Source of the DNA: Corallium rubrum
Lineage: Eukaryota; Cnidaria; Anthozoa; Scleralcyonacea; Coralliidae
Direction: 5' to 3'
NCBI GenBank assembly: GCA_964035015.1
Contig: CAXIUP010000270.1
Location: forward strand, 336,001-400,000
Length of the DNA: 64,000 bases
In this document: piece after piece, positions 35,300 to 47,635 of the stretch
Numbering within the stretch: position 1 is the first letter of the stretch
Layout: each line of letters begins with the position of its first letter
The notes under the pieces: model-generated
What the model was told of the DNA's origin: nothing
What the model saw: only the letters and a program-made list of their open reading frames with translations
Database searches by the model: none
Program-made: the position numbers and the translations under genes

Positions 35300-36990
35300 T
35301 GTACATACTCATGTGGGCTCAAAAATGTGATTGTAACAAAATGATAGGTTAAACTCATTAACACGTTAAAGCAAAGCACATTACCGTTTCTAATGAACTT
35401 TAGACAAAGCATTTGCATTGCACACGTCCCTATAGCAACGATATGAAACGCTTCGTGCATCAATTTTCACCATTTTATTTATTATTTTGTGAGATTAACA
35501 CTGTTTACATCGTATAAATTTTGGAAAATAAACAATATGTGCAAAGGAACAATATTAATTTGACAGCAATCTTCGTTAAGGTTCATTACTAAATACTGAC
35601 TAAATACTGACTAAATATCTATATACCAGTTAATCTCGACTGCGCATCAAAATGACGCGTTCTGTGCCGGGATAAAACTTTACGTGCAACGTAAACTTTC
35701 AAAGTTACTCCAGAAAAAACTGGCAGCACGTTTTTGGAGACTGATACGTCTTACACAAAAGCTTAATATAAAGAGTAAGGTAACAAACGTTTAGTAGACC
35801 TTCGTCAATGTCAAATACTCAGAAAATGTTTCTGACCCCAAAATGTTGACCAGTCAGATTCTCTAATCAAGCAACCATCAAGCAACTAAAATTCGGATCG
35901 AAAATTGAGACTAAGGTTGCAAACTGATATAGTCGTATGTCTTTTCTTTAAACGTTAACGTTAAGACCTTCAACCCCGGTCTTCCGCTCAAAAAAATATT
36001 ATTTTTTTTGAGTATTTGAACTTGAGAGTCTACCAAACGTCTGTCAGCAGGTATCTTATCGAGCCTAAATCACTTAGCTCGTGTTTTAGAATTTACCCTG
36101 TATAATAGACTATTTAGTTTTAGTAAAAACTTACTACTATACTATTGCAAATGCCGCAATGTGATTAGCCGCTCTAGCTACTCGATATCTATTCTATTGG
36201 AGTACAAAATTCAGTATCGGGACCCGTGCGGTCAAGCAGCAAAACAACATGGAGGCGCCGAGGAATGGAGGATTTGTTTTACCTTGGATGGTTATGATTT
36301 TTTTTCGCTTTCTGAAACGATTCTAAAAAGCTAAGTGTACAGAAGTTAGTTTCTACTAAAAACAATATTAGATTATTCGCATGATATGAAAGCCTGAGTC
36401 AACAGACCAAAAGATGTCTTAAAGTGCGTATCTGATGTCTGGGTTCAATATATTTATAATCGTTTGCACTTTCTGATAAGAATTGCTTAATATTATCACC
36501 AACTGTTTCATCGTAGTGACTTTCTCTTCTTCTGAAGTTAGTTTGCTATTCGCAAGAATTGATGCCAACTGAGGAACACGCAAAGATGTTGTACCGTGAT
36601 TTAACAGCGGAATAGTTTACTCTTAATTTTACTTAAGTCACTCAGAAAACTCTTGAATGCATGTCCTTGGGTTGCTATCATGCAGTTTTTGTGAATGATA
36701 AAAAACTTTAGCAGGAAAAAAATGCATCAAGATGAAGCTCTGGTTGGTAACAATATTAATAAATCCCTATCAGAAAGCGACGAAGTTCGTAAATTTAACT
36801 CATTCTCTGCCAAATTTGACGCATCAAAGGAAGAAAACTTGCAGTGAAAAATATGTACAAAAATACCAAACATGAGATATACACCTTAAAGTCATTTACT
36901 CTAATTTATTTTTCTGTTGATACTAACACGTTAGTAGTATTGTATATTTTGTGATTTTTATGTGTCGGAGACTGAAACGAATCAATCATT
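35300..36990. other. No gene seen; one decayed hammerhead-like trace
   Basis: At about 36386-36415 the sequence ATGAAAGCCTGAGTCAACAG resembles the Penelope-type core of the element at 1770-2212, but CTGATGA and GAAA are mutated. Nothing else is supported. Confidence 0.4.
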
Positions 36991-36995
36991 TTTAA

Positions 36996-37536
36996 AGTGC
37001 CCAGAAAACGAAAATTAAGTTTGTCTTATTTGAAAGAACACTCAAAATGAGAAAGTAACAACTTTTGCAGTTTTTGGTTCCCTCGCTCTGTAGTCAAGAT
37101 ATTTCAGGTTGTTTGACATGCAAATTCAACATCTGGCGCCACATGTGCATAATGTGTTATTGGGAAAAGCTATATATTTCAGTGACTATTATCAAATCAA
37201 ATTAATTGAAAAAAAAACGCGTGGATGTGTTTCTGCTACAACATCAAACATCTAGGTTTTCAAAGGATTATGTTTGGAAATAACAAAGATATATAACTTT
37301 CTCGGAAAAGTCATTATACACATGTGACGTCAAAATGGTTAATTTGCATATTAACTCTTTTCTGTCCATTGATTTTACGCCAGGCGATTTTATTCACTTC
37401 TGGGGAAGTCCTCGGACAAGAATGAGTTAAAAAAAACCAAATATATCTCAACAACTTAGCAAGGAAACGAAAAACTGCAAAAGATGTTACTCTGTTGTTT
37501 TAAGTGTTCGCTCGCCAAAATCGTTTCATAGGCACT
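36996..37536. mobile_element. Kolobok-type MITE with nested mini-MITE
   Basis: TTAA at 36992-36995 and 37537-37540. The ends are AGTGCCCAGAAAACGAAAAT and AGTGCCTATGAAACGATTTT, the same family as 21216-21687. At 37351-37429 it is interrupted by a TTAA-flanked mini-element with CTCTTTTCTGTCC / GGACAAGAATGAG ends. Confidence 0.8.
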
Positions 37537-37822
37537 TTAAGTAATTAAATTGACTAGCTAATGAACTTTGAGAATTGTACTGTAACATTATTTATTCCGG
37601 TGGGTTGGATAAAGGTGGGTGTTACGGGTTGTAAAGGAGTGTTGTTCTGAATTTTAGTGAGTTTAAGTAAATGGATGCGAAAATCTAACCACGGTTTGTT
37701 TTTTTATTCAGAATAATCAATTATTCATTACCTTCAAACTCATTAGAAAACAAAAGATGAAGATGAGGGTAACAACGGAAAACAATGACGATGGGAACTT
37801 AGTCGGTCGTTGTCGGTTTCTT

Positions 37823-38055
<233 letters not shown>

Positions 38056-38752
38056 AGAATAAAGTAGTATTATATATTGAGATAGTTTTTTTTAATGTCT
38101 TGGAGACTGGATGGAGCTCTAAACCAGTCACATCATTTCCTTTTAATTGGTTACCCAGAAGGTTTTTTTCATTTCGGGGAGGGATGAGAAAAAACCAGTT
38201 GGGTTTCCGTTTATGGAAAAAATGAAAGCGTAATTGAGGGTTATCAGTGACTTTTAGTGTATCCGTTTTGGATCTATAAGAGTGTAGTGATGTCACTTAT
38301 CGTTCCACCTTCTGTTGTTGGCGACGTGAAAATGGTTCAAAATTACTTTTTTTTTCAAAATAAAAATAAAATGATTTCTTTGGCCTATGTTTTGTTTGTG
38401 TTGCGGGAGGTCCTTCTAGCGCGACGCCATGACATTGAATGAGTGTTTTTGTCTGACGTCATGAATTATATGTCTGTCTCTCTCTCGAAATCTTGGAGTA
38501 GAGTAGGAAGGTAGCAGTGTGTAGAGTTCTCGTAGCAGTTTAGTAGGAGAGACAAAAAATCACACTCCTTTGTCAGTCTTCGGATATGTAATGAGGGTGT
38601 ACATGATATGTACCCATTTTGAAATGCAAATTCCTTAAAATAATAAACCCAATATGTCATTTTAACATTAATATAATATCAGGAAATATTAATTCTCCAT
38701 TTTTGAAGATCAGTAAAAAAAATTAATAATCATAAATCTTTGAAGGGGGGAC

Positions 38753-38930
38753 ATGTCAAAAGCAAAAGATTTTTATTGGTCTAATAACATGGTCCCAACT
38801 ATCCAGGAAATACAAGAGTATTCTTTGAAAACTAGCGGTAAGAAGTTTGGCTGTATTCATCCTCCACTTATCAGAATCCCACTGTGCAACATTGTCCCTG
38901 ATGAATTACATCTTTTCTTTACAGAAAGAT
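38753..38930 (+). pseudogene. RAG1-like family fragment (middle of core)
   Basis: The frame gives KDFYWSNNMVPTIQEIQEYS, then FGCIHPPLIRIPLCNIVPDE and LHLFF. It is collinear with the larger gene's stretch KEWSLSDTSKGARTIDEIQR through FPSIPLDHVVIDTLHLFL, which follows the Cys-x2-Cys site. It breaks off after LHLFFTER. It ends about 80 bp before the left end of the second Kolobok copy. Confidence 0.6.
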
Positions 38931-39013
38931 CTAATTCTAAATTGCACTAAGAGAATATACATTTTTAAACTTTAAATCTATAGTTATAAGAATCTTTTTT
39001 TTGTTCTTTTTAA

Positions 39014-42000
39014 AGTGCCTATACGACCAATTGGGACTTTGCATTTTTCGAATCTTCGTGATCTGTAGATACGAAAATCTGAAAACAGAATTACATTTGG
39101 ACTTTTCTTCTCAAAGTTATCGGCGTTTAAAAGTCCAAATTTTATTGACTAAAGCGTAAGGAGCTTGGAACCGAGTTAATGCCTGTGACGTATTTATAGG
39201 AACTCATTCAAAGTAAGAGGAAAACCATAACACAGCAAAAATATTAACATATAGTGCTTCAAAGTTTATTGCGACAAGTCGTGAATTTCGAAAATGCCAA
39301 ATAGATGTGTTGTTGGTTGTTGTTCTAATGGTTCAAACCCAAAGCAGGGAACTTCGTTGCACTTTATACCATTTGCTGAGGACGAAGAAAAGACGAAAGC
39401 AGTGGGTCGAATTTGTACGACTAAAGCGAGCCAAATGGGACCCGACTCCTAATTCAAGTATTTGCTCGGTACACTTCGCTAAAGAAGACTTTACAGAAAG
39501 GTTTTCGGGGGTTTCTAGTCCTAGACGTCGTTGGTTGGTTACCGACGAAATTGACATCGTCCCTATACCGAGACATCACAAATGTGTCGATGAGAAACCT
39601 CTATCAGCTAGAGATAAAAGGAAGGTAGGTGTACAATAATATATATACAACATCTATAATATACAAATCTTGGTATTTTGTGGGATATGCGTAATTAAAA
39701 AAGTCCAATGTTCAACATCTTTTTGTTACTGTAAATTATTCGATTAGATTATAAAAGAAAATACGAGAACTTTGGTTGAAAAGGATAGCGAAGCCGTGAA
39801 TGTTAGCGCTGAGTCACATTCGTTGGAGTTGAAACTTAGAAAACGAAACGACAGAGGAAATGCAATCCTTACTAGTTTCTTCAAGCCAAGCCAAGTATGT
39901 GTATAGTTGGGTTTTTTATTACAAAGTCACATTTAGCTATACCCAACAGCTAAATATCCCTTGTTTATATTTATAATTTTGAGTTGATATTTGAAACCAT
40001 GGTCCTTTTACAATCAATGATGAAACCATTCTCATATTCCTTGCTCAATAGTGTAAACAAAAAAGCGTTCTCACCCAAACAGATGGTTGTGTTAGTTGTG
40101 CTGCGTTATTGAAAGAAAGGGGAGAGATGTGGAACAAGTACATTGATCTAAAAGTCAAATTCGAAGCAACAATCAAAGTGAAGCGAAATAAAGGTCAGTG
40201 TATACGATTAGTGTCAATAGCGGTTGTGTACGCGCTCATTGCTGGGAAAACCCCTCTATTTTCACTCAGGTTCGGCGTTCGGCAAGTCATGCAACTTCGT
40301 ACCAATCGTTGACGCTTTTCATAGTTTAATAGTCACAATCAATAGTCATCCTATTCTTTACATTTATAGGTATTCAGTGTGACATAATTTCAACTGGAGA
40401 AGGGCAGGAAGCGGAGACTGATGATAACGCAATACCCTTAACTCATTCCTGTCCGGGGGCTTCCCCAGAGGTGAATAAAATCGTCTGGCGTTAGCCAGAC
40501 TAAAATACTAAACACCAATTCGGACAAGAAAGAGTTAAAGAGATAGTTTATAACTCATTCCTGTCCGGGGGCTTCCCCAGAGGTGAATAAAATCGTCTGG
40601 CGTTAGCCAGACTAAAATACTAAACACCAATTCGGACAAGAAAGAGTTAACACAAAACGATGACGATGTAAACATGGACCATGACGCAGATTCCGAAGAG
40701 GATGTTAGCGAAGACGACGCATCTGTTAACCAGGATTTCGAGTGCGAAACAGAGACAGAATCTGAGGCGGAAACATGTTTAGACAACAATAGGTAACACA
40801 AAATAAACAAAAATATAGATATTGAGATTTGTGGTTCACTGCGAGGTTCACTGCATGGCAAGTCGTTAATCAGATTAACGCGTTAATAATACCCGATTTT
40901 CTAAACAAATTTTAGGGTTTGCGTAAAGAATACAAATCTGCGACAGGAGAAAAAATTCGTCGTTTTCTTGTCACAATTACTTTTGCTGTTCAAGTTTTTC
41001 CACTACTGTAAAACGGATAACCCTCTCGTTGAAGCTCAAAAAGCTGGAACTGCAGTTATTATAACAACAACTTGCTCAAACCCAAAGTGTGGTAGACAAC
41101 AGGATGTCTGGAGAAGTCAGCCTTTCATGCCTAGTTCACGGATAAATGCCGGCGATTTTCTTCTAAGCTTCGCCATTTTAGTTTCTGGAGGATCAGCCAG
41201 CAAAATTATCCAATTGTTTCAGCACATGGGACTTTCCAGCATATCTCTGACAACATTTTTCCAACACCAACGTGTATGTGCAGCTGTTTATTTATATATG
41301 TATCAGGTCTACAAAGTTTAACTATTCTAGAGTATAATCACAAATGATCTTAGTTATTCACTCTTCCTGTCAGTAGTATGTTGCAAAGTTCACTACTGAA
41401 TGATATTTGATGAACTACGCAGGTATACTTCCAATTTTCAAAACCCATGCAGTTAACAAATTATGGAACCTTGTAGGCGTTGTTGCAATTGCAAAATGCT
41501 ACTTTACAATATTCGTGTGAAGTTTGCTGACTATTGACAGGAAGCAGTCGATACACGTGTAATAATGCGCTTTTTTGTATTTTTTTAAAGACAAAACTAT
41601 TTCCTGCAATCTTCCTTCACTGGAATCAATATCAGAAAAATATTCTGGACCAGCTCAAAAATTCAGGGTCATCTTTGGTGATATCTGGTGATGGAAGACA
41701 CAGTGCTAAATATGGTGCTTATATACAGTATTTTGTTGTAGTGAACCTCAAATCATCCATTTTAGCTTAGTTCAGGTAAATAATATTTGTCTGCATTAAC
41801 TATTTTGTATTGAAACAGTGTATTTGCTAATACATCAGTATTACATTGATATATGAACCATAAATTGTACATAACTGCAAAATTTCCAACTACTGATTGT
41901 ACATGTCATTCCTACATGTAGATACATGTAAGAAAAACGTTGTGTTAAAGTTACTTAATGAGACCCTGCCCTCTTACCCTATCTCAGAATGATTACAGCT

Positions 42001-43120
42001 TTATTGCAAATGGACAACCTGTTTCCATTTTAGAGAAATGAAGTTGGAAGCAGTAGTGCAATTGAATATGCTGCTTTTCAGAGATGCATGGACTTCCTTT
42101 TGCAAGAGCAAGGTTTGGATATCTCTACCTTTGTGTCAGACAGGCATTCTAGCATTGCAAAAGCATATGAGAGAAAAGCTACCTAACATAACCCATTATT
42201 TCGATATATGACATTTGAAAACGAGTAAGTATCATAATCATGATGTTTATTACTTACATTCATACTGCAATTATAAGCCTTCTATATACAATCCCCATGT
42301 ATTGCTACAAACCACTAAAATAAACAATCATATCCTTGTTCGTAGAGTTGCACAAGATATTGTCCGCATTAGCAAAGGAAGGAAATTGTTAAGAATTGGC
42401 TGAGTGGATACGCCCCTGTGAGAATCACCTTTATTGGAGTGTACATATTACTAAGTATTCAATATTTGTTTATAATATATGAACTCTGGGATTATTTTTT
42501 ACATATGGTATATGTTTAGACTCTCCAGCATATGAAAAGCTGTTTACAGCCATACAGAACAAGTCACTGATGAAGGGTTTCCAGCAAGCTTCACCATTTG
42601 ACCAGACAAGCTGTTTAGAAGGGTTCCACTCTGTTGTTAACCAATTTTCTCCCAACTAGTGATTGCTTATTCTTTTTCTGGTATGCTCTGCAGGTATGTA
42701 TGTCTATGGAAGTTATCTTGTGTGAAACACATTTCCATTTACTAACATATGTTTTGTTGACAGATGCAAATCATCATTTTGATAAAATTATCAATATTTA
42801 TATATTTGTATTTCTAAATTTCTACACACACATTTTGGCAGTCATACATTTTAATCGAAATTTGTTTCGTGCTGGCATGATGAACAAAAATGATGATTCA
42901 CAACAAATTAAGATTGTCTACCCCAAATTCAAAAATGGAGAGGCAACCTTTAGGGAGGTTAAAGTGAATCAAAATTTTGGTAAAGAGCTGACAATGCAAA
43001 ATTCAGTCATTGTGATGTCTGAATTTTTCTAATCTTTAATATATACGTGTCTCTTTTCCTTCTATTTATTTATTTAACTAACATATGTTGATGAGATATA
43101 CCAGACATACATAACAGCGT
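39014..43120 (+). pseudogene. Second Kolobok copy, dead and truncated
   Basis: Starts at TTAA (39010-39013) with AGTGCCTATACGACC and follows the copy at 9884 collinearly through exon 11. The THAP exon (ATG 39294) has a small deletion near 39383 that shifts the frame. Exon 4 (from 40372) holds two mini-MITE copies. Exon 6 (41592-41774) lost five residues (DSMGH) after the first catalytic Asp, and a later shift follows. Most of exon 8 is gone. Exon 9 still encodes TSCLEGFHSVVNQF. Similarity stops at about 43120, so the last exon, the ballast gene and the right inverted repeat are missing. It is an older relative of the intact element. Confidence 0.88.
40442..40646. mobile_element. Mini-MITE, two tandem copies in Kolobok exon 4
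   Basis: A 93-94-bp unit with inverted ends CTCATTCCTGTCCG / CGGACAAGAAAGAG, copy 1 at 40442-40534 and copy 2 at about 40554-40646, identical as far as I can read. TTAA borders lie at 40438-40441, 40535-40538 and 40647-40650. Related single copies are at 37351-37429 and, decayed, at about 11879-11980. Confidence 0.8.
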
Positions 43121-43918
43121 CCAAGAGATGTGAATAATACGGACAGTGACTATTCTTACGAAGCAATATTTTTTAATCTGAACAACAGTAAATGCACATG
43201 TGTCGTTAAATTGAAATCTGATTCTATGAGTTTGTTATATGAAATGCCTGTGGAATGGTCTCGTCGAATATATGTACGATCTGATTGATAATCAAACAGA
43301 ATTCGATTTAATACTTTTTAAAGACGAGTTTTGTTGTCGTGACAATATTTATGTCAATGGGAAATACGCATCGTAAGCATGCAATTTATAACTGTCCCTA
43401 GTTATGTTGAACAGAACAAAGAGAGAAACTGAACAGGTTGGTAGACAGATTGAGGAAACTAATTCCGGCTTCGTATAGTACGGTTAGTCGGCCCGATGTT
43501 ATTGAAAGCGCGGCGGACTACATCGAGGTAAGTTGATAAACAGATGACTTACGCGCGTACTCCCCTCGTTGAACAAAGGGACGGCAAAGGGATTAGCCAC
43601 AACGCGCGTATTTACTACGGTTTTCTGTTTTAGTATCTGCTCGGCCAGGCACCGACGTTTCGGAGGAAACGAGCGAGAAAACCAGCTAAATTACCCTCTT
43701 CTTCAACACCGCAGCCTCGAAACGATACCACCGGTCCGGCGGTAGAAGAGATATTAGAGATATTCCACACTCATCATGTGTTATGTTGCCTGTTAGAAAG
43801 GTGGGTTGGTTATAGTCGGGAAGAGGCTAGTTATCTTCTACAGATGATACCTGATGAACGTGTATTTTACGGAATCAAGCACGGAAAGAAGGGGTTTGAT
43901 ATTAGTAAAAATGTTTAA
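43121..43918 (+). pseudogene. bHLH-domain gene remnant
   Basis: The segment at 43402-43527 encodes a basic helix-loop-helix: VEQNKER, then one base further in frame LNRLVDRLRKLIPASYSTVS and RPDVIESAADYIE, ending in a GTAAGT donor. The exon at 43634-43918 continues in phase (YLLGQAPTFRRKRARKPAKL, then GPAVEEILEIFHTHH and an acidic/aromatic tail) to a TAA. Upstream, 43121-43372 encodes a possible N-terminal part (YEAIFFNLNNSKC, then LIDNQTEFDLILFKDEF in another frame). At least two 1-nt shifts occur and the upstream gap (43373-43401) is only 29 bp, very short for an intron. The left side abuts the truncated Kolobok. bHLH proteins are dimeric transcription factors; the subfamily is not recognised. 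Confidence 0.6.
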
Positions 43919-44090
43919 ATAAATACTTGCCAGAAAGTTGATAGTATGTTATTGAGTACGTTGTCGATGTTTAATCCGATTGGCGTTGCGGTTACGTCTA
44001 CGCTGTTTAAATAGTGAAACTTAGGTTACCCTTTGCTTTTGGGTAGGTTGGAAAACCCGGAATCCGGAATCCGGAATGGAATCGGGAATC

Positions 44091-44790
44091 TGTAGGAATC
44101 GTCATAGTGAATATAGCAACGGTTTTCCTAAAATTAGTAATATAATAATTAACTATTAACTGTTAAAATAATAATAACTGACCAATATATCATATAATGA
44201 TTAACTATTAATTAATTAGTAATATAATAATTAACTATTAATTATTAACTATTAAAATAACAATAATAACTATCCAATATGTCAACATGAATTGTATGAC
44301 ATTTTATTTTGGCTTGCAAGAAGTTTGTTTTGTACGAATTTTTTTATTTCGATTTTTGATTTTTGGCATTGACGGTCTCTTTGCTGCAAGAAATCAACGC
44401 ATCACTGTATATCTCGCTATGCATGTTTTGCAAACCGCAGAAAATAAAAAAAGGGTGTTAGTATTATCTATGACTATGAGGCAAGCCGACAGCTATCCTG
44501 TTTACCGGGCTAGCTTGCAGTATATTGTTTCTGCCTTTCTGGTGTGCGTTTAATATTATGAGTGAATTTCATCATGCCTAATAAGTACCGAGATGATTTG
44601 ACATCAACAAAAATATCGAAAGACTCCTCCAATAGTCGAGGATAATACGCGAAGCGCTTTTGAATATTAAAGTCTTGAAAAATTCAACCTGGCAACTAGT
44701 CTGAATCGATCTATTAAAGACTGATAAAGAAACCTAAATATTGACTATAACTTAACAAAACACGAAATATTGTTAAGTGGGATATTCTAT
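44091..44790. repeat. Dispersed repeat, inverted copy at 56120-56872
   Basis: Both copies share, in order, GAATCGTCATAGT, a TTTTCCTAAAATTAG block, TAATTAACTATTAA runs, a TTGACATATTGGATAG / GTCAACATGAATTG region, GCATAGCGAGATATACAGTG and AGTGGGATATTC. An 88-codon frame inside (44287-44553) is not called. Confidence 0.7.
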
Positions 44791-45449
44791 TTACTGATAA
44801 ACCGGCCGAAAGATACTTTTTTTAGCATAATAATCCAGATATAATATTTTTTTTATTAATAACCATTATCATTTCAAAAATAGTCAGCCATATTTCGCTT
44901 TTGGAAAATTGGGTAAATTCTGAGCTTCCATGTCCTCACACTAGTCACTGTGGCTTGGAATTATTCATGCCAGAACACGGCGCTGATATGCGAGCTGATT
45001 ATGAACAATAGCTGTATTTGGCTTGCATTTTTACAGGCCAGTTTTAATACAATGACCTGTAGAAATAGTAAAATTCGTCACAACACCTTGATATGATCCT
45101 TTGGCTTGAATTTCTTTAAGCCATAAATCTATTCAGATATTTAAACATGTTTCTCTATAGCAAACCAACAAAAAGCAACAACCTGCCTTAGTTTGCAACA
45201 CTTCCTTGGTGTGATTTTTTCAAGCCAACTCAATATTAATATAAATTTATGTCTGGTAATAAAAGATACTGGTTATCTAATTAGTTTACAAAAACCGGGA
45301 AATAACGCCTTAATGGTTTTAATATTTCAAGCCATAATTCTATTCAAAGAATCAAAAGTAATTTTGTTTAACAAAACCAACAAAAATTATTCTGTATATA
45401 TATTTCTAGACTGATGCAACAATATACTGTACACATTTCTCCAGCAAAA

Positions 45450-45785
45450 CAGCACATTTTAGTTTAATATATATATATATATATATAGTACCTCATACAC
45501 ATATACAAAAAATGACTTGGACTTATTCATTACAAGTCAACTATATAAAGAAATAACAATCGAAATATGGTATAGTAGGTTAGTACTGCCGAAACAAAGA
45601 ACGTGAGTGGTCTAACGTTTCGAGCGAAGGCCCTTCGTCAGAGAGAAACGTGGGGCCTTCGCTCGAAACGTTAGACCACTCACGTTCTCTGTTTCGGCAG
45701 TACTAACCTACTATACCATATTTCGATTGTTGTTTCAACACTGCCTACGCAGCACACTACTTTTATTACACTATTTATATAAAAA
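45450..45785. repeat. Penelope-like inverted pair
   Basis: Arms near 45562-45641 and 45651-45729 are inverted copies (ATGGTATAGTAGGTTAGTAC, CGTTTCGAGCGAAGGCC). GTGTGCTGCGTAGGCAGTGTT-like sequence at the right edge recurs at 50353-50375 and, diverged, at 49553-49575. It has the same general design as the element at 1770-2212. Confidence 0.6.
45618..45641 (-). ncRNA. Hammerhead-like core in the Penelope-like pair
   Basis: On the minus strand: CTGACGA, stem II GGGC / GCTC with loop CTTC, then GAAA and CGTTAG. CUGANGA allows C at this position. Stems I and III are uncertain. Confidence 0.4.
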
Positions 45786-47635
45786 AATATTGCCTGTCAA
45801 AAACAACTATGCCTAATACCTGGAAGTTATTGAAGTCATAGCTTAGTTCTACAGTATACTGTACAAAACAAACACTTAACCACACACCTAAACACTTTAA
45901 TATAAAGGATTGAAAAGCATTGGTTTGTATTTTTTAACATGCTTCAAGCCATAATTCTTGCATTGATCTGACATACTGTACTAAATTTCATTGAACACTT
46001 AAACATGAAAATAAAGTGATAAAAGGTAATCTGAACTATATACAGTAAATTAACTTGTTTCTGCTCATGCAGACCGTCTTCCATGGTTACACTCTTTTAG
46101 CTAATTTGACACAATCTTACTTATTCAGGAAAGCCTACAGCATAATTGTATCAGCAAAAATAGTAAGTCGAAATTGGGCACAATAGCAATGCCATTGCTT
46201 TTGTCTCCAAGTGGCATCACAAGTACAATATACATGTAGTTTAATTGTTATAATTATAGTTGTTTTCATGCATTTTCACTTTAAAGTTAAATTGCATGTA
46301 GAGTGAATGGACTCATTCCTGCGCAGACCACATGTCCTTGACAATTACAGTAATACACTAAAGAATAGATTTATTAAGATACTTTAATTCATTCTTGCCT
46401 ACTAGACAACTTCTTCCCAAAATTGCAAAATGCAAATAAAATCTCTATGCATTAACTAGAGCAAAATTAAAAAGGAACTCAAGTTAATTACTGAAACCTG
46501 CCTAGATGATATTACCCAATGTAAAAGGTTAACTGGACAGGAATAAGTTAAGATGACAGCAAACTTACAGCTGTTGCACTGTAGCTTACTATTGACTATT
46601 ATAAATTATAAAATAACATGTATACTACGTGAGCCCTGATTGGTCAATTGCTGTGTTTGGATCAGAGTATCCAAACATGGAAAATTCCTGCCAAAACGAT
46701 TGTTTGAAAATGTTGGACACTATATCATATTCACTTGTGATTATTTTATAAAAGAAATACCAAATTTTTTTACCGTGTTTGGAGACTCTTATGCGAAGAC
46801 TTGGGAAATTGCTTAAACTTTCGAAAAGCTAAAAACACACAGCTCGTGTTTTGTTATGCTTTTCTCCAGTCTCGCAATTTCCCACGTGTTTGGATCAGAG
46901 TATCCAAACACAGAAAACCATTTGGTCTTTCTTTAACAGGTTGCATGTGTCTTACGCACACTGTGATCAGTAAGTTACCATGTTAATATCAGGCTATGCA
47001 GACATGGTTGTGATGTCATGGCACATTTCTTAGTCTTATTTCATAAAAGAAATTAAAAATGGATGCCCTGTGTTTATATAAACACTCGAATGAGTTTGGG
47101 AGAATTCAAAACTTATGTAAACCCTCAGCTATACCTTGGGTTCACATAAATTTTTGAATTCTTCCAACTCACTCTTTTGTTTGTATCAGGCTATATAAAC
47201 GTGGCTATCCATTTTCTATTTATTTAACAAATATAAAATTGCTTGCATGCAAGCTTGTCTCTGTAATGTGGTCCAAACATGCACAGATGATGTTACTTCC
47301 ACCGGAAAAAATGCTTAGTGGAAACAAGAGGTGCAGCCAAGTGTTTTCACGCATTTTTTCCAGTTGAAATTGCATCATTTGTGTCGGAATCACAGTGAAG
47401 AGTCACAAAAGCTATTTTCTATTTGTTTTATAAAATAACCATTTTACAGCATACAACCCAAGGAGAAGCCACCGAAGTGATCAAGACTCAAATGACAAAT
47501 GATGGTGTGATCAAATAATTGTGCCAAGTGATTATCTAAGACATATTTAACCAAAAAAAGCATGCATTGTACAATAAAAGATGAAAATTAAGTCAAACAG
47601 GTCTCTGTACTCTGATTGAATTTGGCCTTGTCCAA
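45786..47635. other. No gene seen; short palindromes
   Basis: TTTGGATCAGAGTATCCAAA occurs twice (near 46666 and 46891). A hairpin at 47084-47185 pairs GAGTTTGGGAGAATTCAAAA with its inverse. Otherwise non-coding. Confidence 0.45.
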
